A stretch of DNA of 64,000 nucleotides from Clostridia bacterium (GTDB taxonomy: Bacteria > Bacillota > Clostridia > Oscillospirales > CAG-272): the NCBI GenBank assembly GCA_017453245.1, contig JAFTKM010000022.1:1-64000 (forward strand), in the 5' to 3' direction. Below, piece by piece: positions 51,601 through 60,289 of the stretch (position 1 is its first letter; each line of letters opens with the position of its first letter). Position numbers and translations under genes: made by a program. A model generated the notes under the pieces. The model was not told the DNA's origin and ran no database searches. It worked only from the letters and a program-made list of their open reading frames with translations.

Positions 51601-54531
51601 CTCGCGGATGATCTTCTCCTCGTGAGTCTCGTACTTATGCTGGCTCTTGGCATCGCGCTTTGCGTCCTTGGAGGCCTTGGCATCATGGCGCTCGGCCGCT
51701 CTGGCTTCTCTGTTTGCCGTATTCTCGGCATCGCGTCTTGCCTTATCGTTTGCCGCCCAGTTGGGATCGTAGCCCTCGTCATAGTTTGCGTCGGGATATA
51801 CGGTCTCCTCTACGGGTGTGGGCTCTTCCTTCTGTGCCGTCTTCTTTACGGGCTTGTTACCGTTATAGAAAGCGACGAGAGCAGCGGCGGTTGCCGCTCT
51901 GTTATTCTTCTTATCCTTAGCCTTCTCGTGAGTAGCTGCAGCGGACTCGTTCTTAGCCTCGTTCTTCTCAGCCTTTCTCTCAGCCTTGGAGTTATCGGGA
52001 GCTACGGGAGCCTTCTTAAATGCGGAAGGATCGTATCCCTCGTCATAGTTGGAATCGTTATATACGGGAGCGGCTACGGGAGTCTCCTTTTTAGCCTCGG
52101 CCTTAGCCTGAGCCTTATCCTCCTTCGCCTTCTGCTTATCCGCAGCGGCTACTGCAAGGAGCGCCTCACGCTCTGCCTTCTTCTCAGCCTTTGCTTCCTG
52201 CTTCTCAAGCTTCTTATCCTGCTTGTTGGCGTATGCATCGGGGGAGAATTCCTTCTTCGCCTTGGGCTCTGCCTTGGCAGGTGCCGCATTAGCGGGTGCA
52301 TTATAGGGCTCGGAATCGCTGAAAACGGGAGTAACTACGGGAGCTACAACGGGCTTGCCGGCTTCCTTAGCCGCGGCCTTATCCTCCTTTGCCTTCTGCT
52401 TATCTGCAGCGGCTACTGCGAGGAGTGCCTCACGCTCTGCCTTCTTCTCAGCCTTTGCATCCTGCTTGTTGGCGTATGCCGCGGGAGAGAATTCCTTTTG
52501 TGCCTTGGGCTCTGCCTTGGCAGGTGCCGCATTAGCGGGTGCGTTGTAGGGCTCAGCATCACCGTAAACTACCGCAGCGGCAGCGGCCTTAGCCGACTTG
52601 TCGCCCTTAGCATTCTTGGCGTCAAGCTCTCTGGCCTTCTCCTCGCCGTAAACAACGGCAAGTGCCTCACGCTGTGCGCGCTTGGAGTCCTTAGCATCCT
52701 TCTTAGCGTCGTAAGCGGCGGTAGAAACAGCCTTGGGAGCGCTCTCCTTAACGGGAGATGCCTTAACGGGAGCAACGTAAGGCTCCGCGTCGGGATGAGC
52801 GGCCTTCTTCTCAGCCTTCTTGCCTCCCGATGCAAGCTGTCTTGCTCTCTCTGCGCCGTAAACAACGGCAAGAGCCTCGAGCTCGGCATTCTGATCCTTC
52901 TTATTCTTCTTTTTATCGTATGCATCAGCGGGAACGTCTACCTGCTTCATAGGAATAGGCGTCGCCTGATTTTCATCAACAGAGTATGCCTCTACCTCAA
53001 CGCCCTCGGAAGCAACAACGCCCATACCGGACTTATCCTCGGGAAGAAGAAGCATAACCTTCTTGGGAGCCTCGGCATTGGTAAGAGGAGCCTGGCTCTG
53101 TGTATTCTCAGCCTGAGCGGGAGCAGCTACGGGAGATGCCGCCGCAGGCGCTGTGTTGTCTGTCTTGGGAGCGTCAGCCTCTGCAGTCTCGACCACGACT
53201 GCGGGAGCCTCGCTGTTATTGTTGCGCTTAGCCGCCTTAAGAGCCTTGAGTCTCAGCTTCTCTGCCGCAGCAGCCTCAAGAAGCGCCGCAGCCTCCTCGA
53301 TGCCGGGATCGATAGGCTTCTCATTTACAGATGCAGGTACAGAGGTGGGAGCCGATGCGGATCCACTCTCGGTAGGCTTGTTTTCGGAATTGTCGCCTGT
53401 GGGAGCCTCTGCTACAGGAGCGGGCTCGGATACGGTGCTCGCGGGCTGATTCTTGGCTGACTTTCTTCTTTTTCTCTCCGCCTTATCGTCGGAAAGGAGA
53501 GCGTTAGCCTCTGCAATACCGGGATCTATCCAAGGGTCCTTTTTGGCAGGAGCGGACTTAGCGGTGCTTGCTGCCTCGCTTGTGCCGGAATTCTTGTCAA
53601 AAGGGGTGTATTCGGGCATGGGCTCGGGCTCAGCGAAATTTGCGAGCTCCTGCTTTGCGCCCAAGAGTGCATTTTCTTTATCATATGTAGGAACGTAAGG
53701 TCTGGTAGCGGCATCATAGCCTGCGCCGAAGGGTACACCTGCTACGCCCATCTGCGAAAGCTCATCCATCTGATCCATGTTGCTAGCCTGAGCCTTCTCT
53801 GTCTCAACGACAGTGGTGGGAGCTACTGCGTCATTACCCGCCTTATTCTTCCTATTCTTTCTATTCTTCCTTTTCTTGCCGCCTGTTTCGGCAACGTCGG
53901 ATGCGTCTACGCCAATGGCAGCCGCTGTTGCGGGAACCGAGAAAGGCATAGTGATGGAATCCGAGGTGAAATCTACGTCCTCACCCTCGTCATCCTCCTG
54001 ATGCTGTTTTACCTCGTTAGCAAACACGGGGAGCTTTCTCTCCTTAGGCTTGATAACGGGTTCCTTTCTCTGAGGTTTACCTCCGTTTTCTCCGTCCGCC
54101 TCATTCTTGAAGGTCGGGAGCTTTCTCTCGGGCTTATTCTGTGCCTCGCCCGAATTGTCGCGCTCGCTTGCAAATGTGGGGGGCGCCTTTCTCTCAGGCT
54201 CGGCAAAAGCCGGCGCCTTTCTTGCAGGTGCCGATTCATTGCTTGCAGGTGCCTCTGCGGGTGCTTCCTCTGCAGGAGCTTCCTCTGCGGGTGCTTCCTC
54301 TGCGGGAGCTTCCTCTGTGGGTGCCTCCTCTGCGGGTGCCTCCTCTGCAGGAGCTTCCTCTGCGGGAGCCTCCTCTGCGGGTGCTTCCTCCGCAGGAGCT
54401 TCCTCAGTCTGGGCAGGAGCGGTGTTCTCTGCCTGTTCCTCGGGAGCAGCAGGGGTGGTAACCTCTACCTTTTCCTCCGGTGTCGGGGAGCTTACCTCTC
54501 CCACGTTCTCGTTTCTAATCTGATCTGCCAT
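48655..54531 (-). CDS. Giant low-complexity, tail-anchored repeat protein (1958 aa)
   Basis: Almost the whole chain is Ala/Lys/Glu-rich. Residues about 37-97 are a run of about ten EEAPA repeats. The middle has repeated blocks with EPYNAPANAAPAKAEPKA and YANKQD (about 620-850). Four tandem repeats of about 110 residues (about 1065-1470) each contain KQYTKEEKERA-like and YPDYEEQFDE-like segments. A long basic helical region follows, and the protein ends in one membrane helix (about 1909-1931) plus about 25 residues. It has no signal peptide, so it should be a cytoplasmic protein anchored by its C-terminus. The start at 54531 has AAAGGA upstream. I recognise no family. Confidence 0.85.
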   Translation of the reverse strand: MADQIRNENVGEVSSPTPEEKVEVTTPAAPEEQAENTAPAQTEEAPAEEAPAEEAPAEEAPAEEAPAEEAPTEEAPAEEAPAEEAPAEEAPAEAPASNESAPARKAPAFAEPERKAPPTFASERDNSGEAQNKPERKLPTFKNEADGENGGKPQRKEPVIKPKERKLPVFANEVKQHQEDDEGEDVDFTSDSITMPFSVPATAAAIGVDASDVAETGGKKRKNRKNRKNKAGNDAVAPTTVVETEKAQASNMDQMDELSQMGVAGVPFGAGYDAATRPYVPTYDKENALLGAKQELANFAEPEPMPEYTPFDKNSGTSEAASTAKSAPAKKDPWIDPGIAEANALLSDDKAERKRRKSAKNQPASTVSEPAPVAEAPTGDNSENKPTESGSASAPTSVPASVNEKPIDPGIEEAAALLEAAAAEKLRLKALKAAKRNNNSEAPAVVVETAEADAPKTDNTAPAAASPVAAPAQAENTQSQAPLTNAEAPKKVMLLLPEDKSGMGVVASEGVEVEAYSVDENQATPIPMKQVDVPADAYDKKKNKKDQNAELEALAVVYGAERARQLASGGKKAEKKAAHPDAEPYVAPVKASPVKESAPKAVSTAAYDAKKDAKDSKRAQREALAVVYGEEKARELDAKNAKGDKSAKAAAAAVVYGDAEPYNAPANAAPAKAEPKAQKEFSPAAYANKQDAKAEKKAEREALLAVAAADKQKAKEDKAAAKEAGKPVVAPVVTPVFSDSEPYNAPANAAPAKAEPKAKKEFSPDAYANKQDKKLEKQEAKAEKKAEREALLAVAAADKQKAKEDKAQAKAEAKKETPVAAPVYNDSNYDEGYDPSAFKKAPVAPDNSKAERKAEKNEAKNESAAATHEKAKDKKNNRAATAAALVAFYNGNKPVKKTAQKEEPTPVEETVYPDANYDEGYDPNWAANDKARRDAENTANREARAAERHDAKASKDAKRDAKSQHKYETHEEKIIREREERDELLLTYKEEIAREKAAKAAAKAAMGKTAPKSEPAEVVYSDYTETFDKEAYDAAKKAEADAKAQSAAESAYRRSEKRLLKNATAEEKILADYDNATGREITDMEKAAEMLAIDKQYTKEEKERAAKLSAAEKAIAKGERSLKEANEIVYPDYEEQFDETLYNTELENAKELNAAEELAKREHKLAKRNDRINNRDEKAMAAYDKATGAALAAAEEEAEMLALNKQYTKEEKERAAKARAAEKAIAKSDKALREFDEIEYPDYEEQFDEALYVSETASANEAIAEKELARHAHKLEKQNAKSANREEKMLAAYDKAVGAATAAKEEAAEMLALNKQYTKEEKERAERARAADKAIAKAEKSLEPIYESIYPDITETFDEIQYSNDLQAEADAAIARDLKKHEAKVEKDIARKIAREDKLISKYDKALGKHINTEAQEKEMVALARQDEKETKARAKKYKKLLEADMLAAIKADETGSHGVVYPDPEYLPDEFDDKFLELTAANPGDVIEGKIPRITSVREIRRAEREDKELALLVNKEKRRLKKIRYDIETLDIADKYVEDGSLEMADTRTVLKDAKRAEREEKDRRAVKEYEKNLENEEMLYFAEDYDLRLKRNKKRLKRAKKYGKFMLEYGSTYDPEWDGDFNNYGLPEVHPYTEGVKLARSRRRTPKKERLSYFDKKKLSELSRSQCKVDNKMIEARVQSEYTALKLEVARVEQEFSGEYRTRKEKHWLRDSRAKLKNLKSRIASALKYEKLDNERYYSVVATDFERVDLPAKADREELVAMREELMRLLDIRDEINTQLLELYTGTENGMRGSTKGRAKATLRARKWAHAKLMRYFRVLNKHRVTRNEKMRIFDKMDEVVDLKGQLARANYILRKERPVGKVKREYLKERKIAKRDIRILKKSIERSTVRALIKARKREKQERAMVIAYSIFALIALFVVAMVFMGPTIIQAFKLLVPENFHKYLDIILKHWPL

Positions 54532-54611
54532 TATTAATCCTTTCCGACGTGGTCGCGTCAAAGTAAGATTTCGAAATATTGCTAAAGGCTCATCGCCTTA
54601 CATTAAACCGT

Positions 54612-55028
54612 TTAAATTCTTTTCTCGGGATCGTAGTACTTAAGAAGGAAGTTCATAACGTCGCGTCTTAATACAATACCGATGAAGCAGCCTCTGTCAT
54701 CCACCACGGGGACCGAGTTATGCTCCTTTACGAGCTCGAAGAGCTCATCCATCGTTGAAGTGTGGTACAGCGGCCTCGAGTAAGACGGGTCGATGATCTG
54801 TCCGACCGTTGTCTTCTCAGCCGATTTCATATTAAAGCTCTCTACCGATAAGAAATACTGAAGGATATCGTCGTTTCTCAGCATACCTACGTATTTTCCG
54901 TCGCCGTCAAGAACGGGTATCGCTACGTATCTGTGAAAACGCATCTTTTCAAATCCCTGTCTGACAGTGCTGTCCGCCGTGACGTATTCAACCAGGCTCT
55001 TAGGTATAATGAAACGAAAGATATTCAT
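54612..55028 (-). CDS. CBS-domain pair protein
   Basis: A 138-residue soluble protein made of two CBS domains (VEYVTADSTVRQGFEKM ... LRNDDILQYFL and PLYHTSTMDELFELV ... VLRRDVMNFLL). Such tandem CBS modules bind adenine nucleotides or SAM and act as sensors. The ATG at 55028 is chosen because AAAGGAG is 5 bases before it. Its 3' end is about 80 bp before the giant protein; its start is just downstream of the pantothenate kinase stop. Confidence 0.88.
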   Translation of the reverse strand: MNIFRFIIPKSLVEYVTADSTVRQGFEKMRFHRYVAIPVLDGDGKYVGMLRNDDILQYFLSVESFNMKSAEKTTVGQIIDPSYSRPLYHTSTMDELFELVKEHNSVPVVDDRGCFIGIVLRRDVMNFLLKYYDPEKRI

Positions 55029-55060
55029 CATAGCTCCTTTCGGGTATAGAGTATTCTGTT

Positions 55061-55900
55061 TTATCCGAATGCCGATATCGCGCATCCGATAGCCGTGGAG
55101 AACTCCGAGAGCTCGGGAACAACGAAGCGTACTCCGTATCCGAGATTGTTGAACTCCTCAAACTTAACCTTGCAGGAGTCAAGCCTCGTGAGGTTACCCG
55201 TGAGGACTATATCGGTGACTCCCACAGAGCGCGATGCGAAGATAGAAACCATACCGACCGTCTCGTAGACGAGGTTTGTGATTCCCTTGGCTATATCCGC
55301 CTTGGTGGCAACGTCAGAGACGTTACCGAAGTTTGCCGCGGTCATATCCGCGTTTATCACGGGCTGTGTGCCCGATGCCGTCATATCCTTGATCCTCAGG
55401 TCAACGTTGCCAAGGTCGCCCTCCGCAACGAACTCGCTGATGTGACCGATATCCGCCGCGCCGACAAGCAGCTTTGAGAGTCCGAGAAGCGTTCCGCCGC
55501 CGACTCCCGTACCGCCGAGGTACTTCATCGTACCGTCACTCCCTGCGTGCACGATCGCCGTGCCCGTGCCCATACTGACCACGATCGCGTTCTCAAGCCC
55601 CGAGAGGTACATACCTCCTCTGCCTATGCAGTCGAACTCGGGAACTCTCACGCATTCGATGCCGTAGAGATCGTGCTTGACGTAGGATGATCCCACGCCG
55701 GTCATAAGGACCTTATCTATATCGGATATCTTGATACCGTTTTCGTCCGTAAATTTACCGAAGGCTCCGTAGGTCGCTGTGAGCGGATCGTTTGCCTTGA
55801 CGAGCTGCGGACTTATCAGCTCGCGCTTGCCGTCCTTATCACGGAAGCCGACTATCTTGGTCGTGCTGCCGCCGACGTCTATTCCAATTACTATTCCCAT
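55061..55900 (-). CDS. coaW: Type II pantothenate kinase
   Basis: A 279-residue ASKHA-fold kinase for the first step of CoA synthesis. GIDVGGSTTKIVGF is the phosphate-1 loop, VSMGTGTAIVHAG the phosphate-2 region, and GGTGVGGGTLLGLSKLL the type II PanK signature. Type II enzymes in bacteria occur mainly in Firmicutes. It starts 3 bp after the MutS-like gene stop and probably relies on coupling, since the RBS is weak. Confidence 0.9.
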   Translation of the reverse strand: MGIVIGIDVGGSTTKIVGFRDKDGKRELISPQLVKANDPLTATYGAFGKFTDENGIKISDIDKVLMTGVGSSYVKHDLYGIECVRVPEFDCIGRGGMYLSGLENAIVVSMGTGTAIVHAGSDGTMKYLGGTGVGGGTLLGLSKLLVGAADIGHISEFVAEGDLGNVDLRIKDMTASGTQPVINADMTAANFGNVSDVATKADIAKGITNLVYETVGMVSIFASRSVGVTDIVLTGNLTRLDSCKVKFEEFNNLGYGVRFVVPELSEFSTAIGCAISAFG

Positions 55901-55903
55901 TGC

Positions 55904-57523
55904 TTAAGTACGCTTTGCGCCCATCCTTTCCATAAGATTCTCAAAGGAAAGGCCGTATTTATCGGCGATGTCTCTTGCGTAAGACTTGCCGTCGGGCTTA
56001 GCTCTGTAAATTTTAAAGGATCGCTGTCCTTCCTCGATGCCGGCAACGAGAGTATCAAGCCTGATGCCGCCCTGCCTCATAGATCGCTCGTTGATATCCG
56101 GTACGGATGCGGCAAGCTCGTGAAGGTGGGTCGAGAAGATTCCGCGGCATCTCATAACCGCAAAGGCCGAGAGGATCTCGGAGGCTATATACGACGCCTC
56201 GTAAGCGCCGGTGGAGGAGAGGGACTCGTCAAGGAGAATGAGCGTGTTCTCATCCGCCGAGTCGAATATTTCCTTGAGTCTTGCGCATTCCTCACCGAGT
56301 CTTCCCTTATCGATGGTGTCGTCGGCACCCTCCGGGAAGTGGGTGAATATGCCGCTCACGGGAGAGATAACACAGCTCTCTGCCGGCACGGGAAGTCCGA
56401 GCTGACACATAGCCTGCGCCGCTCCGAGAGCGACCGTGATAACCGATTTACCGCCTCGGTTGGGGCCCGTCAATACGTATATTCTTGCCTCATCGTCAAA
56501 CGAGAGGTCGTTGGTCACTATCTCATCCTCTATGGCAAGCGCCACGCGGGGATTGTAAAGCCCTGTCGACTCAAAGCGCTTATCCGCCATAGGAGCAAGC
56601 TCGGGATAGCAGATGGAGCAGCCGGGATGAGTCGAAAGCTTGGTAAGAAGCTCTGCCGCCCTTGATACAAACTCGATCTCGGGAAGGAGCTTCAGAAGGA
56701 AGTCGGTGTTGTCCATAACGTAGTCTGCAACAACGTTTCTCCACCCCTTGACCGAGGAGCGGAAGACGTCCTCTATCGCGCTGTTGAACGCTCCGATGAG
56801 AGCCTCCTGCTTGTTGTCGCTCTGTCCCTTGCCGAAGGGGGCGAGGTTGGCGATGCAGGTAAAGGCGTCATTCTTAAATGAGAGTCTCAGGATCTTGTCA
56901 AGCAGCTTACCCGACTTGAAATGCTCGGAGTTGATGGAAATGACTCCCGCAGACTCGGGGCGGAGCTCTCTGTCAAGGTTAACGCCGATGGTAATGCTCT
57001 TAACCTCGTGGACTCTGTCGGAGAGTGCCTCGAGCTTCTCGTTGAGCTCACGGTAATAGTCGGACTCGGTGAGCTCGCGCACGAAGTCGGAAAGCGCCGA
57101 AAAGGCGGGGCTCGTGATCCTGTCTCTTACACCGGCAAAGCCGCGCTTCAGGGTGTCAAGGCAGGAGACGTAAAGCTCGATCTCGGTGATGCTGTATAGG
57201 TAGGAGTCCGCGGAGGTGACGTTCTCGTTGTCAAGTCTGCGAAGCTCGCGAATGTCATCAAGAATGGGGTGTATGCCCGAGAGCGTATCAAGAAGCTCCG
57301 GGATCGAAAGAAGGTCGCGGACGGTGGACTGGCGGTAGGAAATAACGCTCTCGTCGGTGGTGAAATAGTCTGTCAGGGACGAGGTCTTGAGATCAAAAAT
57401 CTCGTTAAGTCCGAGCTCGTCACACACTTCCTCGGTGACGTTTGGCAAATTCGCTCTGTTACGGTGAAATATCTCGGATTCCTCGTTCGGGTAAAGCAAG
57501 CTTACGAACTTGTTTTCCATCAT
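55904..57523 (-). CDS. MutS-family ATPase lacking the mismatch-recognition domain
   Basis: A 539-residue protein with MutS core/lever helices (about 40-330) and a C-terminal ABC-type ATPase (Walker A TGPNRGGKS near residue 350, Walker B LILLDESLSSTG, and STHLHEL). The N-terminal mismatch-binding domain of MutS (Phe-x-Glu) is missing, and so is the Smr nuclease domain of MutS2. It is one of the short MutS-like paralogues of Firmicutes, function unclear. The ATG at 57523 has AAAGGAGA upstream. First gene of a four- or five-gene minus-strand run. Confidence 0.85.
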   Translation of the reverse strand: MMENKFVSLLYPNEESEIFHRNRANLPNVTEEVCDELGLNEIFDLKTSSLTDYFTTDESVISYRQSTVRDLLSIPELLDTLSGIHPILDDIRELRRLDNENVTSADSYLYSITEIELYVSCLDTLKRGFAGVRDRITSPAFSALSDFVRELTESDYYRELNEKLEALSDRVHEVKSITIGVNLDRELRPESAGVISINSEHFKSGKLLDKILRLSFKNDAFTCIANLAPFGKGQSDNKQEALIGAFNSAIEDVFRSSVKGWRNVVADYVMDNTDFLLKLLPEIEFVSRAAELLTKLSTHPGCSICYPELAPMADKRFESTGLYNPRVALAIEDEIVTNDLSFDDEARIYVLTGPNRGGKSVITVALGAAQAMCQLGLPVPAESCVISPVSGIFTHFPEGADDTIDKGRLGEECARLKEIFDSADENTLILLDESLSSTGAYEASYIASEILSAFAVMRCRGIFSTHLHELAASVPDINERSMRQGGIRLDTLVAGIEEGQRSFKIYRAKPDGKSYARDIADKYGLSFENLMERMGAKRT

Positions 57524-57576
57524 CACAACTCTCCTTTCTTTATGCATTATAATACGCGCAAATAATAGTTTTATAA

Positions 57577-57605
57577 ATTATAACACATAATTTAAATAAT
57601 ATCAA
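57577..57605 (-). promoter_or_regulatory. Sigma-A promoter for the MutS-like/coaW operon
   Basis: On the minus strand TTGATA (57605-57600), a 17-bp spacer ending TGT, then TATAAT (57582-57577), about 55 bp before the ATG. Confidence 0.85.
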
Positions 57606-57911
57606 TAGTTATTTCAAAATTTTCTCGATTTTTGCATTTTTTCGACCTTTCGCGACATCGTGGCAAAGCCTCAAAAATCAAGTAAACAATACTTTACATT
57701 TGCTCGTTTATGACGCTTTTTCGCCCCTCGAAAAAGTTTACACGCCCTGCCCTTATGATACAAAGGAGGGCTGATTGTACGCTAAAATCGACGGTAAAAA
57801 CGCTAAAAAGATACCCCGATAATGTTGAGCCTGACGGGAATGCTCAAAAAGTAGAATTTACAATTTGTTCACATTTATTTTGGCGCTTTATATGCAATTA
57901 TGCTCTGCCTC

Positions 57912-57940
57912 TTGCATTTTTGCATTTCCTCGTTTATAAT
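57912..57940 (+). promoter_or_regulatory. Sigma-A promoter for the flavin reductase gene
   Basis: TTGCAT (57912-57917) and TATAAT (57935-57940) with a 17-bp spacer, 31 bp before the ATG. Confidence 0.85.
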
Positions 57941-57971
57941 ATATTATAGTAAATGAAAGGAGCTTTAAGCT

Positions 57972-58625
57972 ATGGCTGATATGAACATTCAACACGCACC
58001 GAGGGTAATTCTTCTTAACGGAAGCCCCCACAAGGAGGGCACGACCGCAAGAGCGCTTCGCGAGGTCGCAAATACACTCGAAAAGGAAGGAGTGGAGGCA
58101 GAGATCATTCACGTAGGACACCTTGCCGTAAGAGGATGCTCGGGCTGCTATGCCTGCGGCAAGCTCGGTAAGTGCGTACACGATGATATAGTCAACGAGA
58201 TCGCTGAAAAATTTAAGGATGCGGACGGTCTTATCATCGGCTCTCCCGTATATTACGCTTCCCCCAACGGCGGCTTCCTCGCTCTGCTTGACAGACTCTT
58301 TTACAGCAGTCGCTTTGACAAGTCGATGAAGGTAGGCGCATCGGTGGTTGCGGCAAGAAGAGGCGGATGCACCGCTTCCTTCGACGTACTCAACAAGTAC
58401 TTTACCATCAGCGATATGCCTATCGTCTCCGCAAGATACTGGAATCAGGTGCACGGCAACGGCGCAGAGGACGCGGAGCGTGATCTTGAGGGCCTGCACA
58501 CTATGAGAGGCCTCGGCAAGAATATGGCCTTCCTTATCAAGTGTATAAGACTCGGCAAGGAGCAGCTACCGCCCATCGAAAGAGAGTCCAAGGTGTATAC
58601 CAACTTTATCCGCAAAGAGAATTGA
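57972..58625 (+). CDS. NAD(P)H-dependent flavin oxidoreductase / iron-sulfur flavoprotein-like
   Basis: A 217-residue flavodoxin-fold protein. The FMN phosphate loop is LLNGSPHKEGTTARAL, a Cys cluster is CSGCYACGKLGKC (possible 4Fe-4S or redox Cys), and the second FMN motif is GSPVYYASPNGGFLALLDR. Such proteins reduce flavins, quinones or nitro compounds, or pass electrons in anaerobes. AAAGGAG precedes the ATG. Monocistronic, with its own promoter and a downstream terminator. Confidence 0.88.
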   Translation: MADMNIQHAPRVILLNGSPHKEGTTARALREVANTLEKEGVEAEIIHVGHLAVRGCSGCYACGKLGKCVHDDIVNEIAEKFKDADGLIIGSPVYYASPNGGFLALLDRLFYSSRFDKSMKVGASVVAARRGGCTASFDVLNKYFTISDMPIVSARYWNQVHGNGAEDAERDLEGLHTMRGLGKNMAFLIKCIRLGKEQLPPIERESKVYTNFIRKEN

Positions 58626-58676
58626 TCCTATAAAACCCAAACACATTTTCGTGTATTGCTTTTTGAACGCAAGCAT

Positions 58677-58730
58677 TAAAAACCGCTAAAATGCCAATTT
58701 TTGTGTGCATTTTAGCGGTTTTACCTTTTA
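58677..58730. terminator. Bidirectional terminator between converging genes
   Basis: AAAACCGCTAAAATGC (about 58679-58694) pairs with GCATTTTAGCGGTTTT (58707-58722). An A-rich run lies before it and TTTTACCTTTT after it. It separates the flavin reductase (+) and TIGR01906 (-) genes. Confidence 0.88.
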
Positions 58731-58735
58731 TAGAA

Positions 58736-59398
58736 TTATTTTCCTCTCGCCTTTCTGATTTTGCCGATCACTATGAACGCGGCTGAAATCAGGAGTATCG
58801 ATGCGCAGATGAGTATCGCGCAATTCATAAAGAACTGCTGAGGCATAAAGAGGATTATCGGGTCGGTATACGGATCAAAGAGCCAGTTATCCTTACCCGG
58901 GAAGAATATCTTGTGGAAGACGGTGAAGGCTGCCGAGAAGTCCATAGCGACCACTACCGCCAAAGAGGCAAACAAAGCGAGTGTGCCAATACCTGCCCAG
59001 AAGGTGAGACCGTAGCCCCGCGGCTTTACAAGCCTGATAACGCCAAGCTTGTTAAGAACAAGAAGAATAACGAGTACTATCAATGAGATTATCAGAGCAT
59101 TTCTGTTGAGGTCAAAGAGCACCTTGCAATCCTCGAAGTGTCCCTTACCCTCCTCGGAGTGTATCAGCTTGCCCGTACCGAATTCCCTGCCCTCGAGAGT
59201 AAGGAAATCAAGCACCTCGTCGTAAGCCTCGATTATGTATTCTCTGTCGATACCCCACTTCTCGTCTAAAGCAAGCGCGTCGACGTGAGCATAATAGAAG
59301 GGTCTCACGTAAATCGGAAGTCCGATCGATACGGTTATGGTCAGTACAACAACGGATATTACGAAAAGAACCGAAAGGATAATATTTACCGCCTTCAT
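58736..59398 (-). CDS. TIGR01906/DUF1461 family integral membrane protein
   Basis: A 220-residue protein with an N-terminal helix (about 5-27), an extracytoplasmic domain with IDREYIIEAYDEVLDFLTL and FEDCKVLFDLNRNALI, and three more helices. This pattern matches the TIGR01906 family of Firmicutes membrane proteins, function unknown. It overlaps the uridine kinase stop by 4 bp (ATGA) and has GGAGGACAAC upstream. Confidence 0.82.
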   Translation of the reverse strand: MKAVNIILSVLFVISVVVLTITVSIGLPIYVRPFYYAHVDALALDEKWGIDREYIIEAYDEVLDFLTLEGREFGTGKLIHSEEGKGHFEDCKVLFDLNRNALIISLIVLVILLVLNKLGVIRLVKPRGYGLTFWAGIGTLALFASLAVVVAMDFSAAFTVFHKIFFPGKDNWLFDPYTDPIILFMPQQFFMNCAILICASILLISAAFIVIGKIRKARGK

Positions 59399-60018
59399 AC
59401 GTTGTCCTCCTTGAGCTTATGCGCAATTCTTGCGGCTACGATGTCAAGCGCGGTCTTATTCATTCCGCCGTTGATCATAATATCAGCGTACTTCTTGGTA
59501 GGCTCAACGTAGATGCCGTGCATTATCTTGACCGTCTCAACGTATTGCTTGATAACACCATCTATATCTCTGCCACGCTCGGTAACGTCGCGGCGGAGTC
59601 TGCGGAGTATACGCTCGTCCGCATCGGCATCAGCGAAAATCTTGATGTCAAACATCTCGCGAAGACGCTCGTCGTGGAAGGTCAGAATGCCGTCAACAAT
59701 TATCACGGGGGTGGGTTTGACGGCCGTGTAGTCCTCCCTGCGGGTGTGAATGCAGAAGTCGTAGTTGGGTATATCCACCGCCTCGCCGCGCTGAAGAATG
59801 CGCAGGTGCTTAACAAGAAGGTCGGTGTCAAGCGCATCAGGGCAGTCGTAATTCGTCTTGAATCTCTCCTCCATTGAGAGGTGATCCTGCGGCTTGTAGT
59901 AGTTGTCGTAGGAAATGATGGTTATATCCTCGGGAAAGAGGCTCTTAAGACCGGTGGCAAAGGTAGATTTGCCCGAGCCGGTGCCGCCCGCAATTCCAAT
60001 AAGCAAGGGTGCTGACAT
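59395..60018 (-). CDS. udk: Uridine kinase
   Basis: A 207-residue P-loop kinase phosphorylating uridine/cytidine. Walker A GGTGSGKST is at 11-19, with ISYDNYYKPQDHLSMEER, NYDCPDALDTDLL, a CIHTRREDYTAVKPTPVIIVDGIL-type lid/base region and FADADADERILRRLRRD. The start at 60018 has AAGGAGAAG upstream; the longer frame does not. Coupled to the TIGR01906 gene. Confidence 0.95.
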   Translation of the reverse strand: MSAPLLIGIAGGTGSGKSTFATGLKSLFPEDITIISYDNYYKPQDHLSMEERFKTNYDCPDALDTDLLVKHLRILQRGEAVDIPNYDFCIHTRREDYTAVKPTPVIIVDGILTFHDERLREMFDIKIFADADADERILRRLRRDVTERGRDIDGVIKQYVETVKIMHGIYVEPTKKYADIMINGGMNKTALDIVAARIAHKLKEDNV

Positions 60019-60227
60019 ATTCTTCTCCTTAATTATCATTTAGCGTGCATAATACGCGCGATAGGTTGAAAGCTAATATATGCCTATTATACACCCAAAG
60101 ACTCCGTTTGTCAACCGCGAAGCGCCACTTGCTCACTCTTCCCTGCCCCGGCGTTTTTCCAAAATAACCCCCATACCAAGACAAATCGCCCACAAAATGA
60201 AAGATAAAAATATTTTTCAAAAAGCTA

Positions 60228-60256
60228 TTGACTTTCCTTTCTTTCTGTGATATAAT
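60228..60256 (+). promoter_or_regulatory. Sigma-A promoter of the tRNA operon
   Basis: TTGACT (60228-60233) and TATAAT (60251-60256), 17-bp spacer, 34 bp before tRNA-Met. Confidence 0.92.
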
Positions 60257-60289
60257 ACTCAAGCGAGATTTATGAGGCTCGTACAAAAT

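Larger units (their letters stand above)
57524..57971. other. Divergent intergenic region, 448 bp
   Basis: It holds a minus-strand promoter (57577-57605) and a plus-strand promoter (57912-57940) for the two flanking genes. A 79-codon plus-strand frame starting at 57710 has no RBS. A very short frame (TTG near 57775) has AAAGGAGGG before it but only 15 codons, too little to call. The rest shows no recognisable feature. Confidence 0.5.

Noticed and set aside
49054..53460. Two long plus-strand frames (661 and 805 codons) opposite the giant protein
   Set aside because: Leu/Ser/Cys-rich translations are produced by codon bias of the low-complexity minus-strand gene; no start signals.
57710..57949. 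79-codon plus-strand frame before the flavin reductase
   Set aside because: No RBS, no family resemblance, and it covers the sigma-A promoter of the next gene.
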